Shown here one piece after another: positions 1 to 8,845 of a stretch of DNA of 64,000 nucleotides. Numbering within the stretch: the first letter of the stretch is position 1; the number at the start of each line of letters is the position of its first letter. The position numbers were made by a program, and so were the translations under genes. The DNA lies in contig NZ_BDJB01000010.1 of NCBI RefSeq assembly GCF_002117915.1, positions 24,264 to 88,263 on the forward strand. The letters are read 5' to 3'. Under the pieces are notes generated by a model that was given only the letters and a program-made list of their open reading frames with translations, did not search any database and was not told the DNA's origin. This DNA is from Sphingomonas sp. TZW2008 (GTDB taxonomy: Bacteria; Pseudomonadota; Alphaproteobacteria; Sphingomonadales; Sphingomonadaceae).

Positions 1-900
1 TGCCTCGACAATCTGCAGACGGCGCGGCCATCCAACCTGCGGCTGCTGGAGGAGATGCCGGGCGTGCGCTTCATCGAGGCGGATGTCATCAATCCGCTGC
101 CCGATGACGTGCTGGCGCAGGCGGCGCGGATCACGCGGGTGTACAATCTCGCCTGTGCCGCGTCGCCGCCGCAATATCAGGCCGATCCCGAGCATACGAT
201 GCTGACCAACGTCGTTGGCACGCATCACCTGCTGCGGCTTGCCGAGAAGGCCGGCGCGCGCTTCCTGCTGACGTCGACCAGCGAGGTCTACGGCGATCCC
301 GAAATGCATCCGCAGCGCGAGGATTATCGCGGCTGGGTGAGCTGCACCGGGCCGCGTGCCTGCTACGACGAGGGCAAGCGCGCGGCGGAGGCGATGACGT
401 TCGACTATGCGCGGATGCAGCGCGCCGATGTGCGCGTCGCGCGGATCTTCAACACCTACGGGCCACAGATGCAGCCCGACGACGGACGTGTCGTCTCGAA
501 CCTGGTGTGCCAGGCGCTGACCGGCGCGCCGATCACGATCCACGGCGACGGATCGCAGACGCGCAGCTTCTGCTACGTATCCGACATGGTTGACGGGCTG
601 ATCCGGCTGATGGAGGCCGATTGCAACCCGATGGAACCGGTGAACCTCGGCAACCCGACCGAGCTGACCGTCAACGAACTGCTCGAGATGGTGGTAGCGT
701 TGACGGGCACGGCGCCCAAGGTCGACTATCTGCCGCTGCCGGTCGACGATCCGCGGCGCCGCAAGCCTGATATTTCGCGCGCAACGGCGCTGTTCGGCTG
801 GGCACCGCGCGTCTCGATCCGCGAGGGACTAGCGATGACGTGCCGCTGGTTCAGCGAGGAGGTCGGCGCCGCGGCGCTGACGGCGCGGGTCGCCGCCTGA
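1..900 (+). CDS. NAD-dependent epimerase/dehydratase, UDP-glucuronate decarboxylase-like (5' partial)
   Basis: The reading frame is open from base 1, so the gene starts upstream and the NAD-binding GxxGxxG loop is missing. The visible part reads CLDNLQTARPSNL at its start, the strand that follows the Rossmann glycine loop in this extended-SDR family. The catalytic signature is clear: TSTSEVYGDP at about nt 271-300 and GPRACYDEGKR at about nt 349-381, giving the YxxxK pair. RIFNTYGPQM and RSFCYVSDMVDGL are also typical of UDP-glucuronate decarboxylases (UXS), which make UDP-xylose for surface polysaccharides. Other sugar-nucleotide 4,6-dehydratases/epimerases of the same fold are the alternative, but CYDEGKR favours UXS. 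The polysaccharide genes it would serve are not in this window. Confidence 0.85.
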   Translation, partial: CLDNLQTARPSNLRLLEEMPGVRFIEADVINPLPDDVLAQAARITRVYNLACAASPPQYQADPEHTMLTNVVGTHHLLRLAEKAGARFLLTSTSEVYGDPEMHPQREDYRGWVSCTGPRACYDEGKRAAEAMTFDYARMQRADVRVARIFNTYGPQMQPDDGRVVSNLVCQALTGAPITIHGDGSQTRSFCYVSDMVDGLIRLMEADCNPMEPVNLGNPTELTVNELLEMVVALTGTAPKVDYLPLPVDDPRRRKPDISRATALFGWAPRVSIREGLAMTCRWFSEEVGAAALTARVAA

Positions 901-909
901 GGCGCCGCG

Positions 910-2214
910 CTAGACGCTGACGGGCGAAGCGACCTGGCCGGCGCTGCCGAAGATGCGCCGGTAGCGCGCGATTTCATCCGGGTCTCCCGTCGCCTTGGCG
1001 GGATTGTCCGATAGCTTGACGGCGGGGCGGCCGTTCGCACTCACGACCTTGGCGACGAGTGAGATCGCGTCGAGCCCGCGCGTGCCGTCAGGCGCGCAGC
1101 CGCGGAAATCGTTGGTGAGATTGGTGCCCCAGCCAAAGCTCATCCGCACGCGGCCGTCGAAGTGGCGGTAGGTCTCCTCGATCGACGCGACGTCCATGCC
1201 GTCGGAAAAGATCAGCAGCTTTTCCGCGGGATCGCGGCCGTGCGCGCGCCACCAGGCGATGATCTGCTCGCCCGCGTCGATCGGCGGCAGGCTGTCGGGG
1301 CGGAAGCCGGTCCAGTCGGCGACCCATGGGGGCGCGCCGGCGAGGAAGGCCGCGGTGCCGAACGCGTCGGGCAGCACGATCAGCAGGTTGCCGCCGTAAT
1401 GCGCGCGCCATGCGTCGAGCACGCGATAGGGGGCGCTCGCGATATCGGCGTCGCTGTCCGCCAGCGCGGCGAGCACCATCGGCAGTTCGTGCGCGTTGGT
1501 GCCGATCGCCTCCAGATCGTTGTCCATCGCGAGGAGGACGTTCGACGTGCCGATGAAGCGCGGCCCGAGCCCCTCTTTCAGCGCCTCGACGCACCAGCGC
1601 TGCCACAGGAAGCTGTGGCGGCGGCGGGTGCCGAAATCGGACAGCATCAGATCGGGCAGGGTGCGCAGCCGCTCCACCTTCGCCCACAACTTCGCCTTGG
1701 CGCGCGCGTAGAGCACGTCCAGCGCGAACCGGCCCATGTCGCGCATCGCGGCGCGCGAGCGAAGTTCGTTGACGATCGTGAGCGCCGGGATCTCCCACAT
1801 CGTCGTGTGCGTCCACGGCCCCTCGAAGCGCAGCTCGTACTGGCCGTCGACTCGGCGCAACGTATAAGGCGGCAATTGGAAGTGGGCGAGCCAGGCGAGG
1901 AAATCGGGCGCGAACATCCGCTGCTGGCCGTAGAAGCTATTGCCCGCGAGCCAGATCAGCTCCTTCTTGGTGAACCGCACGGTGCGCGCGTGATCGAGCT
2001 GCGCGCGCAGCTCGCCCTCGTCGATATCGTCAGCGAGGCGGACCGATGTAGTGCGGTTGATCAGCGCAAAGGTCGCCTGCACGTCCGGGTACAGGTGCCG
2101 GATCATCTGCAGCATCAGCAGCTTGTAGAAATCGGTATCGAGCAGGCTGCGGACGATTGGATCGAGCCGGAAACTGTGATCGTAGGTGCGGCTCGCGATA
2201 TCGGTGACGGCCAT
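910..2214 (-). CDS. pncB: Nicotinate phosphoribosyltransferase
   Basis: This 434-residue cytoplasmic enzyme joins nicotinate to phosphoribosyl pyrophosphate in the Preiss-Handler route of NAD salvage. The N-terminus has the family pattern [13 protein letters not shown]. Further in are [25 protein letters not shown] and [14 protein letters not shown]; the last holds the histidine that is phosphorylated in this family. The C-terminal [20 protein letters not shown] is also characteristic. Length is normal for PncB. The start ATG is the first of the frame and leads directly into the conserved region. The gene converges with the epimerase, leaving only about 10 bases between stops, and an SDR gene lies upstream on the same strand. 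Confidence 0.95.
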   Translation of the reverse strand: MAVTDIASRTYDHSFRLDPIVRSLLDTDFYKLLMLQMIRHLYPDVQATFALINRTTSVRLADDIDEGELRAQLDHARTVRFTKKELIWLAGNSFYGQQRMFAPDFLAWLAHFQLPPYTLRRVDGQYELRFEGPWTHTTMWEIPALTIVNELRSRAAMRDMGRFALDVLYARAKAKLWAKVERLRTLPDLMLSDFGTRRRHSFLWQRWCVEALKEGLGPRFIGTSNVLLAMDNDLEAIGTNAHELPMVLAALADSDADIASAPYRVLDAWRAHYGGNLLIVLPDAFGTAAFLAGAPPWVADWTGFRPDSLPPIDAGEQIIAWWRAHGRDPAEKLLIFSDGMDVASIEETYRHFDGRVRMSFGWGTNLTNDFRGCAPDGTRGLDAISLVAKVVSANGRPAVKLSDNPAKATGDPDEIARYRRIFGSAGQVASPVSV

Positions 2215-2265
2215 CGATGTTCGTCCGGCGGGAGGGGCGGCGACGGGTGGCGGCGCACGGCCGCG

Positions 2266-2284
2266 GCGGCACGGTTGGTGCCGC
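2266..2284 (-). terminator. Possible hairpin between SDR stop and pncB start
   Basis: A perfect 7-bp inverted repeat, GCGGCAC and GTGCCGC around a five-base loop, sits about 24 bases after the SDR stop and 50 bases before pncB on the same strand. It lacks a T tract. It could end the SDR transcript or be chance in GC-rich DNA. Confidence 0.3.
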
Positions 2285-2307
2285 GGCGAGGCGCGCTGAT
2301 AGAGGCG

Positions 2308-3084
2308 TTATTCGCCGCCGCCGGCGGCGCGCTGCTGCGCGGCGCGCTCGGTAAGCGTCTTCAGCGTCTCGTCGAACCGGCCCTCGCGCTCGGCCTGGCG
2401 CAGGAACTGCACTTCGTCGACCAGGATTTCGCGCGGGGTGGGCTGCTGCGCGAATTGCGCCGCGACGGCATCGGCGAACGCATCGAGCGGCATATAGCCC
2501 GGCCGGTTGGCCTGCCCCGGCGTGAGGTCGGTCTGGACGCCCGGCGGCGCGAGCTCGATCACCTCGACCTTGCCAGCGAGCTGGGTGCGTAGCGAGACGG
2601 TGTACGAATGCATCGCCGCCTTGCTCGCCGAATAGGTCGGCGCGGCGACGAGCGGCACGAAGGCGAGCCCCGACGTGACGGTGACGATCGCGGCGTCGGG
2701 CTGGCGGGCCAGGTGATCGATCAGTGCGTCGGTCAGCCGGATCGGGCCCATGACGTTGATCGCCAGCGTCGCCGCGGCATCGGCGAGATCGCGCGGGGCG
2801 GTGAGATCCTCGAACTTCATGATCCCGGCGTTGTTGAACAGGACGTTGAGCGACGGGAAATCGGCGACGATCGACTTGGCGAACGTCGCCACCGCCGCGG
2901 CATCCTCGACGTCGAGCGTGCGCGTGTGGATCCGTTCGCGTCCCGCCGCGGCGCGATCGAGCGCTCCCTGGCGGCGACCGACGACGATCACCGTGTCGCC
3001 GCGATCGTGGAAGCGGTGCGCCAGCGCCTCGCCGATCCCGCTGCCGCCGCCCGTCATCAGGATGGTATTGCCGCTCGTCTTCAT
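2308..3084 (-). CDS. SDR family oxidoreductase, DltE-like
   Basis: A classical short-chain dehydrogenase of 258 residues, presumably cytosolic and NAD(P)-dependent. The cofactor loop TGGGSGIGEAL lies near residue 11, NNAG is in the middle, and the catalytic block is VTSGLAFVPLVAAPTYSASK with Ser, Tyr and Lys. The overall pattern (NTILMTGGGSGIGEALA, ending in short helices) matches the uncharacterised DltE-like group. The frame is open 126 bases further upstream, but the ATG at 3084 is preceded by a GGAG ribosome site at good distance and directly begins the Rossmann fold, so I chose it. Substrate unknown. It is divergent from the cyclase gene, with 140 bases between. Confidence 0.85.
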   Translation of the reverse strand: MKTSGNTILMTGGGSGIGEALAHRFHDRGDTVIVVGRRQGALDRAAAGRERIHTRTLDVEDAAAVATFAKSIVADFPSLNVLFNNAGIMKFEDLTAPRDLADAAATLAINVMGPIRLTDALIDHLARQPDAAIVTVTSGLAFVPLVAAPTYSASKAAMHSYTVSLRTQLAGKVEVIELAPPGVQTDLTPGQANRPGYMPLDAFADAVAAQFAQQPTPREILVDEVQFLRQAEREGRFDETLKTLTERAAQQRAAGGGE

Positions 3085-3224
3085 GCTGGTTGCTCCGCGG
3101 GGGATGGTGATGCCTGCGATAATGATCAGGCGGCGCGATCGTTCATCGCCAGAGGACCGAAGCGCGGCTTGTGGGCGCAGGGTGGAGGCAATAGCGTCGC
3201 GGGGCTGCACGAGGAGAAAAAGTG

Positions 3225-4016
3225 ATGGCGCGGCGCCTGCTCGATCTGTCGATCACGCTCGACAACGAAACCGTCGCCGATCCGCCGGGAACGCAGCCCC
3301 GCATCAGCTACAGCGCGCATCACGATACCGTCGCGCAGATTGTGGCTTCGTTTCCTGGTCTGGCCGCGGCCGATCTGCCCGACGGGCAGGGCTGGGCCGT
3401 GGAGCGCGTCGATCTCTCGACGCACAACGGCACGCACATGGATGCGCCGTACCATTATCACGCGACGCAGGACGCGGCGCTTGCGGGCGGCGCCCGGCGT
3501 GCGATGACGATCGACGAGATCCCGCTCGACTGGTGCTGGCGTCCAGGCGTGAAGCTGGATTTCCGCCATCTGCCCGACGGCCACGTCGTCGGCAGCGCGG
3601 AGATCGCCGACGAACTGGAGCGGATCGGCTATCGGCTACAGCCGCTCGACATCGTGCTGGTCAATACCGCCGCGGGAGCGGCGTTCGGGCAGGCCGACTA
3701 TGTCAGCCGCGGCTGCGGCATGGGACGCGAGGCGACGCTGTTCCTCGCCGGGCAGGGCGTCCACGTCGTCGGCACCGACGGCTGGTCTTGGGACGCGCCG
3801 TTCGTCCACACGGCGCGGCGCTGGCAGGAGACCGGCGACGCGTCGATCATCTGGGAAGGGCACAAGGCAGGGCGCGAGATCGGCTATTGCCAGCTTGAGA
3901 AGCTCGCCAACCTCGACCAGCTGCCGCCCACCGGGTTCGAGGTGATGTGCTTCCCGGTCAAGATCAAGGCGGCGAGCGCCGGCTGGAGCCGCGTCGTCGC
4001 GGTGCTGCCCGACTAA
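3225..4016 (+). CDS. Cyclase family protein (kynurenine formamidase-like metal hydrolase)
   Basis: A 263-residue protein of the cyclase/KynB fold, metal-dependent hydrolases that act on amide or lactone-like bonds. The signature HNGTHMDAPYHY lies near residue 68, giving the HxGTHxDxPxH metal ligands, and the second part SWDAPFVHT carries the usual distal Asp/His. A GAGGAG ribosome site at 3211-3216 is 8 bases before ATG 3225; a GTG immediately before it (3222) is the other option. The next gene is a secreted hydroxyisourate hydrolase on the other strand. Kynurenine formamidase proper is shorter (about 210 residues), so the true substrate is open. Confidence 0.8.
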   Translation: MARRLLDLSITLDNETVADPPGTQPRISYSAHHDTVAQIVASFPGLAAADLPDGQGWAVERVDLSTHNGTHMDAPYHYHATQDAALAGGARRAMTIDEIPLDWCWRPGVKLDFRHLPDGHVVGSAEIADELERIGYRLQPLDIVLVNTAAGAAFGQADYVSRGCGMGREATLFLAGQGVHVVGTDGWSWDAPFVHTARRWQETGDASIIWEGHKAGREIGYCQLEKLANLDQLPPTGFEVMCFPVKIKAASAGWSRVVAVLPD

Positions 4017-4040
4017 GCGCGCGCGTCTCGCGGGATCGGC

Positions 4041-4445
4041 TCAGTTCCCGCGATAGGTCGAGTAACCATAGGGGCTGACGACGACGGGGACGTGATAGTG
4101 GCCGCCCACGTCGGTGACGCGAATGGTGACGGTGATTTCCGGGAAGAACGGCGTGGCGGCGCGATCGGGATAGGCCGCCATGTCGAAATCGAGCCGGTAG
4201 TCGCCGGGCGTTAAGGTTTTGGGATCGCCGAAGCTGCGCACCCGGCCGTTCTGATCGGTGCGGCTGCTGGCGATCTTCTTCCAATCACCCGCGGGCGTGC
4301 GCTTCGACAGGACGACGGGAACGTCGCGGCCGCCGACGCCCCGGGCGAGGTCGAGCACATGGGTCGAGATTTCCGCGGCTGATGCCGGCGACGCGGCGAC
4401 GGCGAGGGGGGCGAGTAGGGCGATCGGGGTGATCCGGTGGTTCAT
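4041..4445 (-). CDS. 5-Hydroxyisourate hydrolase, secreted transthyretin-like protein
   Basis: A 134-residue protein: an N-terminal signal peptide (MNHRITPIALLAPLAVAA, predicted cut near SPASAA-E) followed by a transthyretin-like domain. HIU hydrolase opens 5-hydroxyisourate in purine degradation. The family features are present: STHVLDLARGVGG at the first strand, GRVRS, DFDMAAYP, FFPEI, HYHVPVVVSPYGYSTYRGN at the C-terminus. The last motif is the family YRGS tetrapeptide with Asn instead of Ser. The frame runs much further upstream without a start that makes sense; ATG 4445 starts the signal peptide. No other urate-pathway gene is nearby. A periplasmic location is predicted. Confidence 0.88.
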   Translation of the reverse strand: MNHRITPIALLAPLAVAASPASAAEISTHVLDLARGVGGRDVPVVLSKRTPAGDWKKIASSRTDQNGRVRSFGDPKTLTPGDYRLDFDMAAYPDRAATPFFPEITVTIRVTDVGGHYHVPVVVSPYGYSTYRGN

Positions 4446-4614
4446 GGTGCGGTCTCTCGAAAGGCCGATCGGTCGATCGGGCGGCACCCCTGGCCGAACC
4501 AGATCGGCGGCGATGGAGCAAGACCGGCGTGTATCTCGCGTACCGTCGACCTGAGCAATAGCCGTGCCCTGTGCGCGGTTGCAGACCCGAACGCACGGGT
4601 GCAAGGGTCGCACG

Positions 4615-5133
4615 ATGCTCGACACGCTCGCCCCGATCGCGGCCGAGGCCGGCGCGCTGCTGATCGCCCGCCGCCAGACGATCGCGGTGGCCGACGGCGC
4701 CACCGGCGGCTTGATCCTCGCCGGGCTGCTGACGGTACCCGGCGCGACGCGTTTCTGCCGCGGCGGCGGCGTGGTCTACTCGCTGCGCGGCCGCGACGTG
4801 CTGCTCGGGCTGCCGCGCGACGCTTATGCCGGCAAGGAATCGGTGACCGAGGCGTATGCGATGCTTCAGGCGGAGGCCATCCGCGTGCGGTTCGGCGCCG
4901 ACTGGGCAGTGGCGGAGAGCGGGGCGGCAGGGCCCGACCGGCACCCGCGCGGCGCGCCGATCGGGCGCAGCTGCATCGCCGTCGCCGGGCCGGCCGGTGG
5001 CGTCGCGACGACGTTCGAGAGCGGGATCGAGGACCGGATCGCAAACATGGCGGCGTTCGCGCAGGCGGCGCTGCACTTCGTCGTCGACGTGCTCGACGCT
5101 GCGCCTACGCCGGACAGTGACGCGCGAGACTGA
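4615..5133 (+). CDS. CinA C-terminal family protein, variant active site
   Basis: A 172-residue stand-alone CinA C-terminal (PncC-like) domain. Members deamidate nicotinamide mononucleotide. The fold is recognisable from GATGGLILAGLLTVPGATRF, GGGVVYS, ESVTEAYA, and AVAESGAAGPDRHPRGAPIG, the analogue of the usual TGIAGP segment. The usual AESCTGG nucleophile motif reads ADGATGG here, so the conserved Ser-Cys is replaced by Gly-Ala. Activity as a PncC amidase is therefore doubtful. The ATG at 4615 follows an AAGGG-like site; an upstream ATG at 4564 only adds unconserved residues. It lies divergent from the hydroxyisourate hydrolase, with 169 bases between starts. Confidence 0.75.
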   Translation: MLDTLAPIAAEAGALLIARRQTIAVADGATGGLILAGLLTVPGATRFCRGGGVVYSLRGRDVLLGLPRDAYAGKESVTEAYAMLQAEAIRVRFGADWAVAESGAAGPDRHPRGAPIGRSCIAVAGPAGGVATTFESGIEDRIANMAAFAQAALHFVVDVLDAAPTPDSDARD

Positions 5134-5301
5134 GGCAACCGGCTAGCGGTCGATCGATCCGAAGCAAGGTCGCGGGACGTGCCTCGTCGTCAGTTATGAA
5201 GGCCAAACACCGCTTCCGTCGGCCTGCGGAGCCGCCACCCCGCGTGGGACGGGTGGCGCCGTGGCTACCGTCGGCTATAGCCGGCGCGATCGGAGGGCGG
5301 G

Positions 5302-6522
5302 ATGCAGGATTACGACGTGGTGATCGTCGGGGCGGGCCATGGTGGCGCGCAGGCGGCGATCGCACTGCGCCAGGCGAAGTTCGACGGCACGATCGCGGTG
5401 ATCGGCGACGAGCCCGACCTGCCGTACGAGCGCCCGCCGCTGTCGAAGGAGTATCTCGCCGGCGACAAGCCGTTCGACCGCATTTTGATCCGCCCGGCGA
5501 GCTTCTGGCAGGAGCGCGGTGTCGAGATGCTGCTCGGCCGTGAAGTAACGGCGGTCGATCCGGTGGCGCATCGCGTCATGACGGCGGACGGCAAATCGTT
5601 TGGCTATCGCCACCTGATCTGGGCGACGGGCGGTGCGCCGCGTCGGCTGACGTGCGCTGGCCACGACCTTGCCGGCGTGCACACGGTACGCACCCGCGCC
5701 GACGCCGACCGGATGATGGCGGAGCTCGCCCATGTCGAGCGCGCAGTGGTGATCGGTGGCGGCTATATCGGGCTCGAGGCCGCAGCCGTGCTCGCCAAGT
5801 TCGGCAAGCAGGTGACGCTGCTTGAGGCGCTGCCGCGCGTGCTGGCGCGCGTCGCGGGGGAGCCGCTCAGCCGGTTCTACGAGGCCGAGCATCGCGCGTC
5901 CGGCGTCGATGTGCGGCTCGGCGTCGCAGTCGATTGCATTCTTGGGCGAGACGGCCGGGTGAGCGGGGTGCGCCTCGCCGATGGCGAGATCGTGCCGGCG
6001 GAGATGGTGATCGTCGGGATCGGCATCGTCCCCGCGGTCGCGCCGCTGCTCGATGCGGGTGCCGCTGGCGGCAGCGGCGTCGCGGTCGACGCGCAGTGTC
6101 GCACCAGCCTTGCTGACGTGTTCGCGATCGGGGACTGCGCGCTGCACGCCAACGCTTATGCCGACGGCGCGGCGATCCGGCTCGAATCGGTGCAGAACGC
6201 CAACGACCAGGCGACCGTCGTCGCCAAGACGATCGCTGGGCAGGACGCGGCCTATCACGCCGTGCCGTGGTTCTGGTCGAACCAATATGACCTGAAGCTG
6301 CAGACGGTCGGGCTTTCGTCCGGCCACGACGCCGCGGTCCTCCGCGGCGATCCGGCGACGCGCAGCTTCTCGCTGGTCTATCTGAAAAAGGGCCGCGTCA
6401 TTGCGCTCGACTGCGTCAATGCAGTCAAGGACTATGTCCAGGGTAGGAAGCTGGTCGAGAGCGGCGCGGTCGTCGCGCCGGAGCGGCTGGCCGACGCGAC
6501 GGTACCGCTAAAGGAGATGTAG
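5302..6522 (+). CDS. NAD(P)/FAD-dependent oxidoreductase, ferredoxin reductase type
   Basis: A 406-residue two-dinucleotide-domain flavoprotein like rhodocoxin/putidaredoxin reductase, passing electrons from NAD(P)H to a small [2Fe-2S] ferredoxin. FAD loop [13 protein letters not shown] at residue 7; the [12 protein letters not shown] segment typical of this family near residue 48; NAD loop [14 protein letters not shown] near residue 150; second FAD motif [10 protein letters not shown] near residue 273; and the C-terminal [14 protein letters not shown] of the reductase domain. GGAGGGCGGG precedes the ATG. No ferredoxin or cytochrome P450 is adjacent, so its partner must be encoded elsewhere. 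Confidence 0.9.
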   Translation: MQDYDVVIVGAGHGGAQAAIALRQAKFDGTIAVIGDEPDLPYERPPLSKEYLAGDKPFDRILIRPASFWQERGVEMLLGREVTAVDPVAHRVMTADGKSFGYRHLIWATGGAPRRLTCAGHDLAGVHTVRTRADADRMMAELAHVERAVVIGGGYIGLEAAAVLAKFGKQVTLLEALPRVLARVAGEPLSRFYEAEHRASGVDVRLGVAVDCILGRDGRVSGVRLADGEIVPAEMVIVGIGIVPAVAPLLDAGAAGGSGVAVDAQCRTSLADVFAIGDCALHANAYADGAAIRLESVQNANDQATVVAKTIAGQDAAYHAVPWFWSNQYDLKLQTVGLSSGHDAAVLRGDPATRSFSLVYLKKGRVIALDCVNAVKDYVQGRKLVESGAVVAPERLADATVPLKEM

Positions 6523-6550
6523 GCCGCGCCGCCGAGCGCTTACATCGCGT

Positions 6551-8845
6551 TCAGCCCGCGGCTGCTTTCGGCGCTTCGCCGTTCCAGGTGGCGAGTGATG
6601 CGAGGAAGGTGTCGACCGGGACGGGACGGCTGACGTGATAGCCCTGGACGTAGTCGCATCCCAGTCCGCGCAAGAATTCGAGCGTCGCCGCATCCTCGAC
6701 GCCCTCGGCAACGACGGTCAGCTGCATCTGATGCGCAAGGTCTAACGTCGATTTGACGAGCAGCGCGTCCTGCGGCCGGGTGCGTGCGTGCTGGACGAAG
6801 CTGCGGTCGATCTTCAATTCGTTGAGCGGCAGGTTGCGCAGATAGGTAAGCGTCGAGCGACCGGTGCCGTAATCGTCCATCGACACCGCGATGCCGCGCG
6901 CGCGATAGCCGTTGAGCGTCGCGATCGCACGGTCGGGATCGGACATCGCCGCGCTTTCCGTTACCTCGAAGATCAGCGCCGTGGGCGGCACGGCGGCGGC
7001 ATCGAGCATCCGATCGACCTGCGCGTTGAAAGCCGCGTTCGACAGCAATTTGGCCGAGATGTTGATCGCGGCGGTGAGATCATGGCCCTCGCGGCGCCAG
7101 CGGGTGATATCGGCAAGAACGGTTTGGAGGACGTAGAGCGTCAGCGACACGATCCGATCAGCCTGTTCGGCGAGCGGAATGAAGACGTCAGGCGCGATGA
7201 ACCCGCGTGTCGGGTGGTGCCAGCGGACCAGCGCCTCGGCGCTGCGCACGCGTCCCGTGGAAAGGTGCAGCTTGGGCTGATAGTGGACCGAGACATGGCC
7301 GGCGGCGATCGCATCGTCGAGTTCGCCCATCAGCGAAACCGAGCGTTCGAGCGCGTCGCGATTGGTGATGCCGCCGTGCCAGAATTCGTTCGCCGCGGTG
7401 GCCTCGTCCGCCGCCACGGCAGCGGTGGAGAAGCATTCCGCGATCGTCGCGCCCGTCGCGGTGCCGATCACCGCCGCAACGTCGATCTTGCGGCCGGCGA
7501 CTTCGACCGGTTCGATCAGAATGGCGCGCAGCCCGGCGACCAGATCCTCTTCGGGTTGCTCGCTCGACAGCGCGAAGGCAAGCCGATCGCTGCGCACGCG
7601 ATAGACCACGCCGTCGGCGGATGCGAGGCGCAAACGCTCGGTAATCCGGACGATCGCCTGTGCGAGATCGATAGGGGTCAGAATCGCAGCGAGGCCGTTG
7701 TAATTGGTCAGTTGGACGACACCGATCGCACCGATCGGGGCCGCAGCGCGTTCGAGCAGTGCGCGTTCGTTGGGCAACGCCGTCGCGCTGTCGGTCAGCT
7801 GCTCCTCGCGGAAGCGATGGCTGACGATCTGCGCGAGTGACAGCATCAGCACGACCGTCAGCATCCCGATGCCGATGCCGAGCGGATAGTGGACGAGGAA
7901 CCGGTGCTGCGCGATCAGCACCGCCGCCGCGAGAAGTGCCGTCGCGCCGGCGAAGGCCGCCACCGCTGTTACCCACCGCCGAGCGCGGGCGATCGGCAGC
8001 GCGAGGACGAGCGCGAGCATCAGGACGGCAACCGGGCCGCCGCGGACGGGGACGCCTGCCAGCAGCGTCTCCGCGGCGAGCGCCTGGATCACCACACCGG
8101 GAAGGACGCCGGCATAGGTTGCGGCATAGCGATCCCCCATCTCGATCGCCGTCGCACCGATCAGCACGTTACGGTCGCGGATCAGCGCGGGGTTGAAGCG
8201 GCCGCTCGCGAGCGCGGCGAAGCTCAGCCGCGGCACGCTGTCAGGGCGGATCGAGAAGTCGATCGGGTAGGTCGCGTCCGCGGTGCCGGATCGGCTGGCG
8301 ATATAGGCCGAGAGTGTCGGGCGCGGCGTCGCTGCCGTCGTCGTTGCGAGCGGCATGTCGCGGACCAGGCCGTCGACATCGGGCTGAATGCTGACGGAGG
8401 CGAGTGCGGCGTGCGGGCGGAAGGCCGCGGCTGGCAACGAGTCGATTAGGCGCGCCTCACCGGTCTGCGCCTGCTGGCTGAACGTGGGCAGTGCGACGAG
8501 GCCGCCCGATCGGGCGAGCGCGCCCGCCAAGATCGCGTCGTCTTGCGGATCGGACCGGGCGGAGAGGTCGACGTCGAACACGATCGACGCGGCACCGGCA
8601 CGGCGAAGCCGATCGATCGCGCGCGCATAATGGCGCCGCGGCCATGGCCAACGACCGACCGCCGCCATGCTTGCCGCGTCGAGTTCGACGACCACGACAC
8701 GCCCACTCGCATCGTGCCCGTTCGCGGCGAAGCGCAGCGGCTCCAGCCCGCGCTCGAACCGGCCGCCGACCGTGCCCGTCATCATCAGCGCGCCGGCGAG
8801 CACGGCGGCGAGCATGATGAGCCAGATCCGCAGCCGCGTGCGCAT
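6551..8845 (-). CDS. CHASE2-EAL membrane protein, predicted c-di-GMP phosphodiesterase
   Basis: A 764-residue sensor. An N-terminal hydrophobic helix (residues 7-27) precedes a periplasmic CHASE2 domain (about 30-265). Three membrane segments follow (about 272-288, 293-312, 322-340), then a GGDEF-like domain (350-490) and an EAL domain (505-750). The GGDEF position reads RVRSD (416-420), so cyclase activity is lost. The EAL domain has every catalytic residue: EAL at 537-539, Asn595, Glu627, DDYG at 657-660, Lys678, Glu714 and Gln734, so c-di-GMP hydrolysis is expected. The start overlaps the stop of the TpsB-like gene by one base (TGATG), so the two are co-translated. This couples an outer-membrane transporter to c-di-GMP turnover. 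Confidence 0.9.
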   Translation of the reverse strand: MRTRLRIWLIMLAAVLAGALMMTGTVGGRFERGLEPLRFAANGHDASGRVVVVELDAASMAAVGRWPWPRRHYARAIDRLRRAGAASIVFDVDLSARSDPQDDAILAGALARSGGLVALPTFSQQAQTGEARLIDSLPAAAFRPHAALASVSIQPDVDGLVRDMPLATTTAATPRPTLSAYIASRSGTADATYPIDFSIRPDSVPRLSFAALASGRFNPALIRDRNVLIGATAIEMGDRYAATYAGVLPGVVIQALAAETLLAGVPVRGGPVAVLMLALVLALPIARARRWVTAVAAFAGATALLAAAVLIAQHRFLVHYPLGIGIGMLTVVLMLSLAQIVSHRFREEQLTDSATALPNERALLERAAAPIGAIGVVQLTNYNGLAAILTPIDLAQAIVRITERLRLASADGVVYRVRSDRLAFALSSEQPEEDLVAGLRAILIEPVEVAGRKIDVAAVIGTATGATIAECFSTAAVAADEATAANEFWHGGITNRDALERSVSLMGELDDAIAAGHVSVHYQPKLHLSTGRVRSAEALVRWHHPTRGFIAPDVFIPLAEQADRIVSLTLYVLQTVLADITRWRREGHDLTAAINISAKLLSNAAFNAQVDRMLDAAAVPPTALIFEVTESAAMSDPDRAIATLNGYRARGIAVSMDDYGTGRSTLTYLRNLPLNELKIDRSFVQHARTRPQDALLVKSTLDLAHQMQLTVVAEGVEDAATLEFLRGLGCDYVQGYHVSRPVPVDTFLASLATWNGEAPKAAAG

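Noticed and set aside
1162..2592. 476-codon plus-strand frame opposite pncB and the SDR
   Set aside because: It spans two real genes on the other strand, is rich in Arg, Gln and Val without any family pattern, and is a GC-content shadow.
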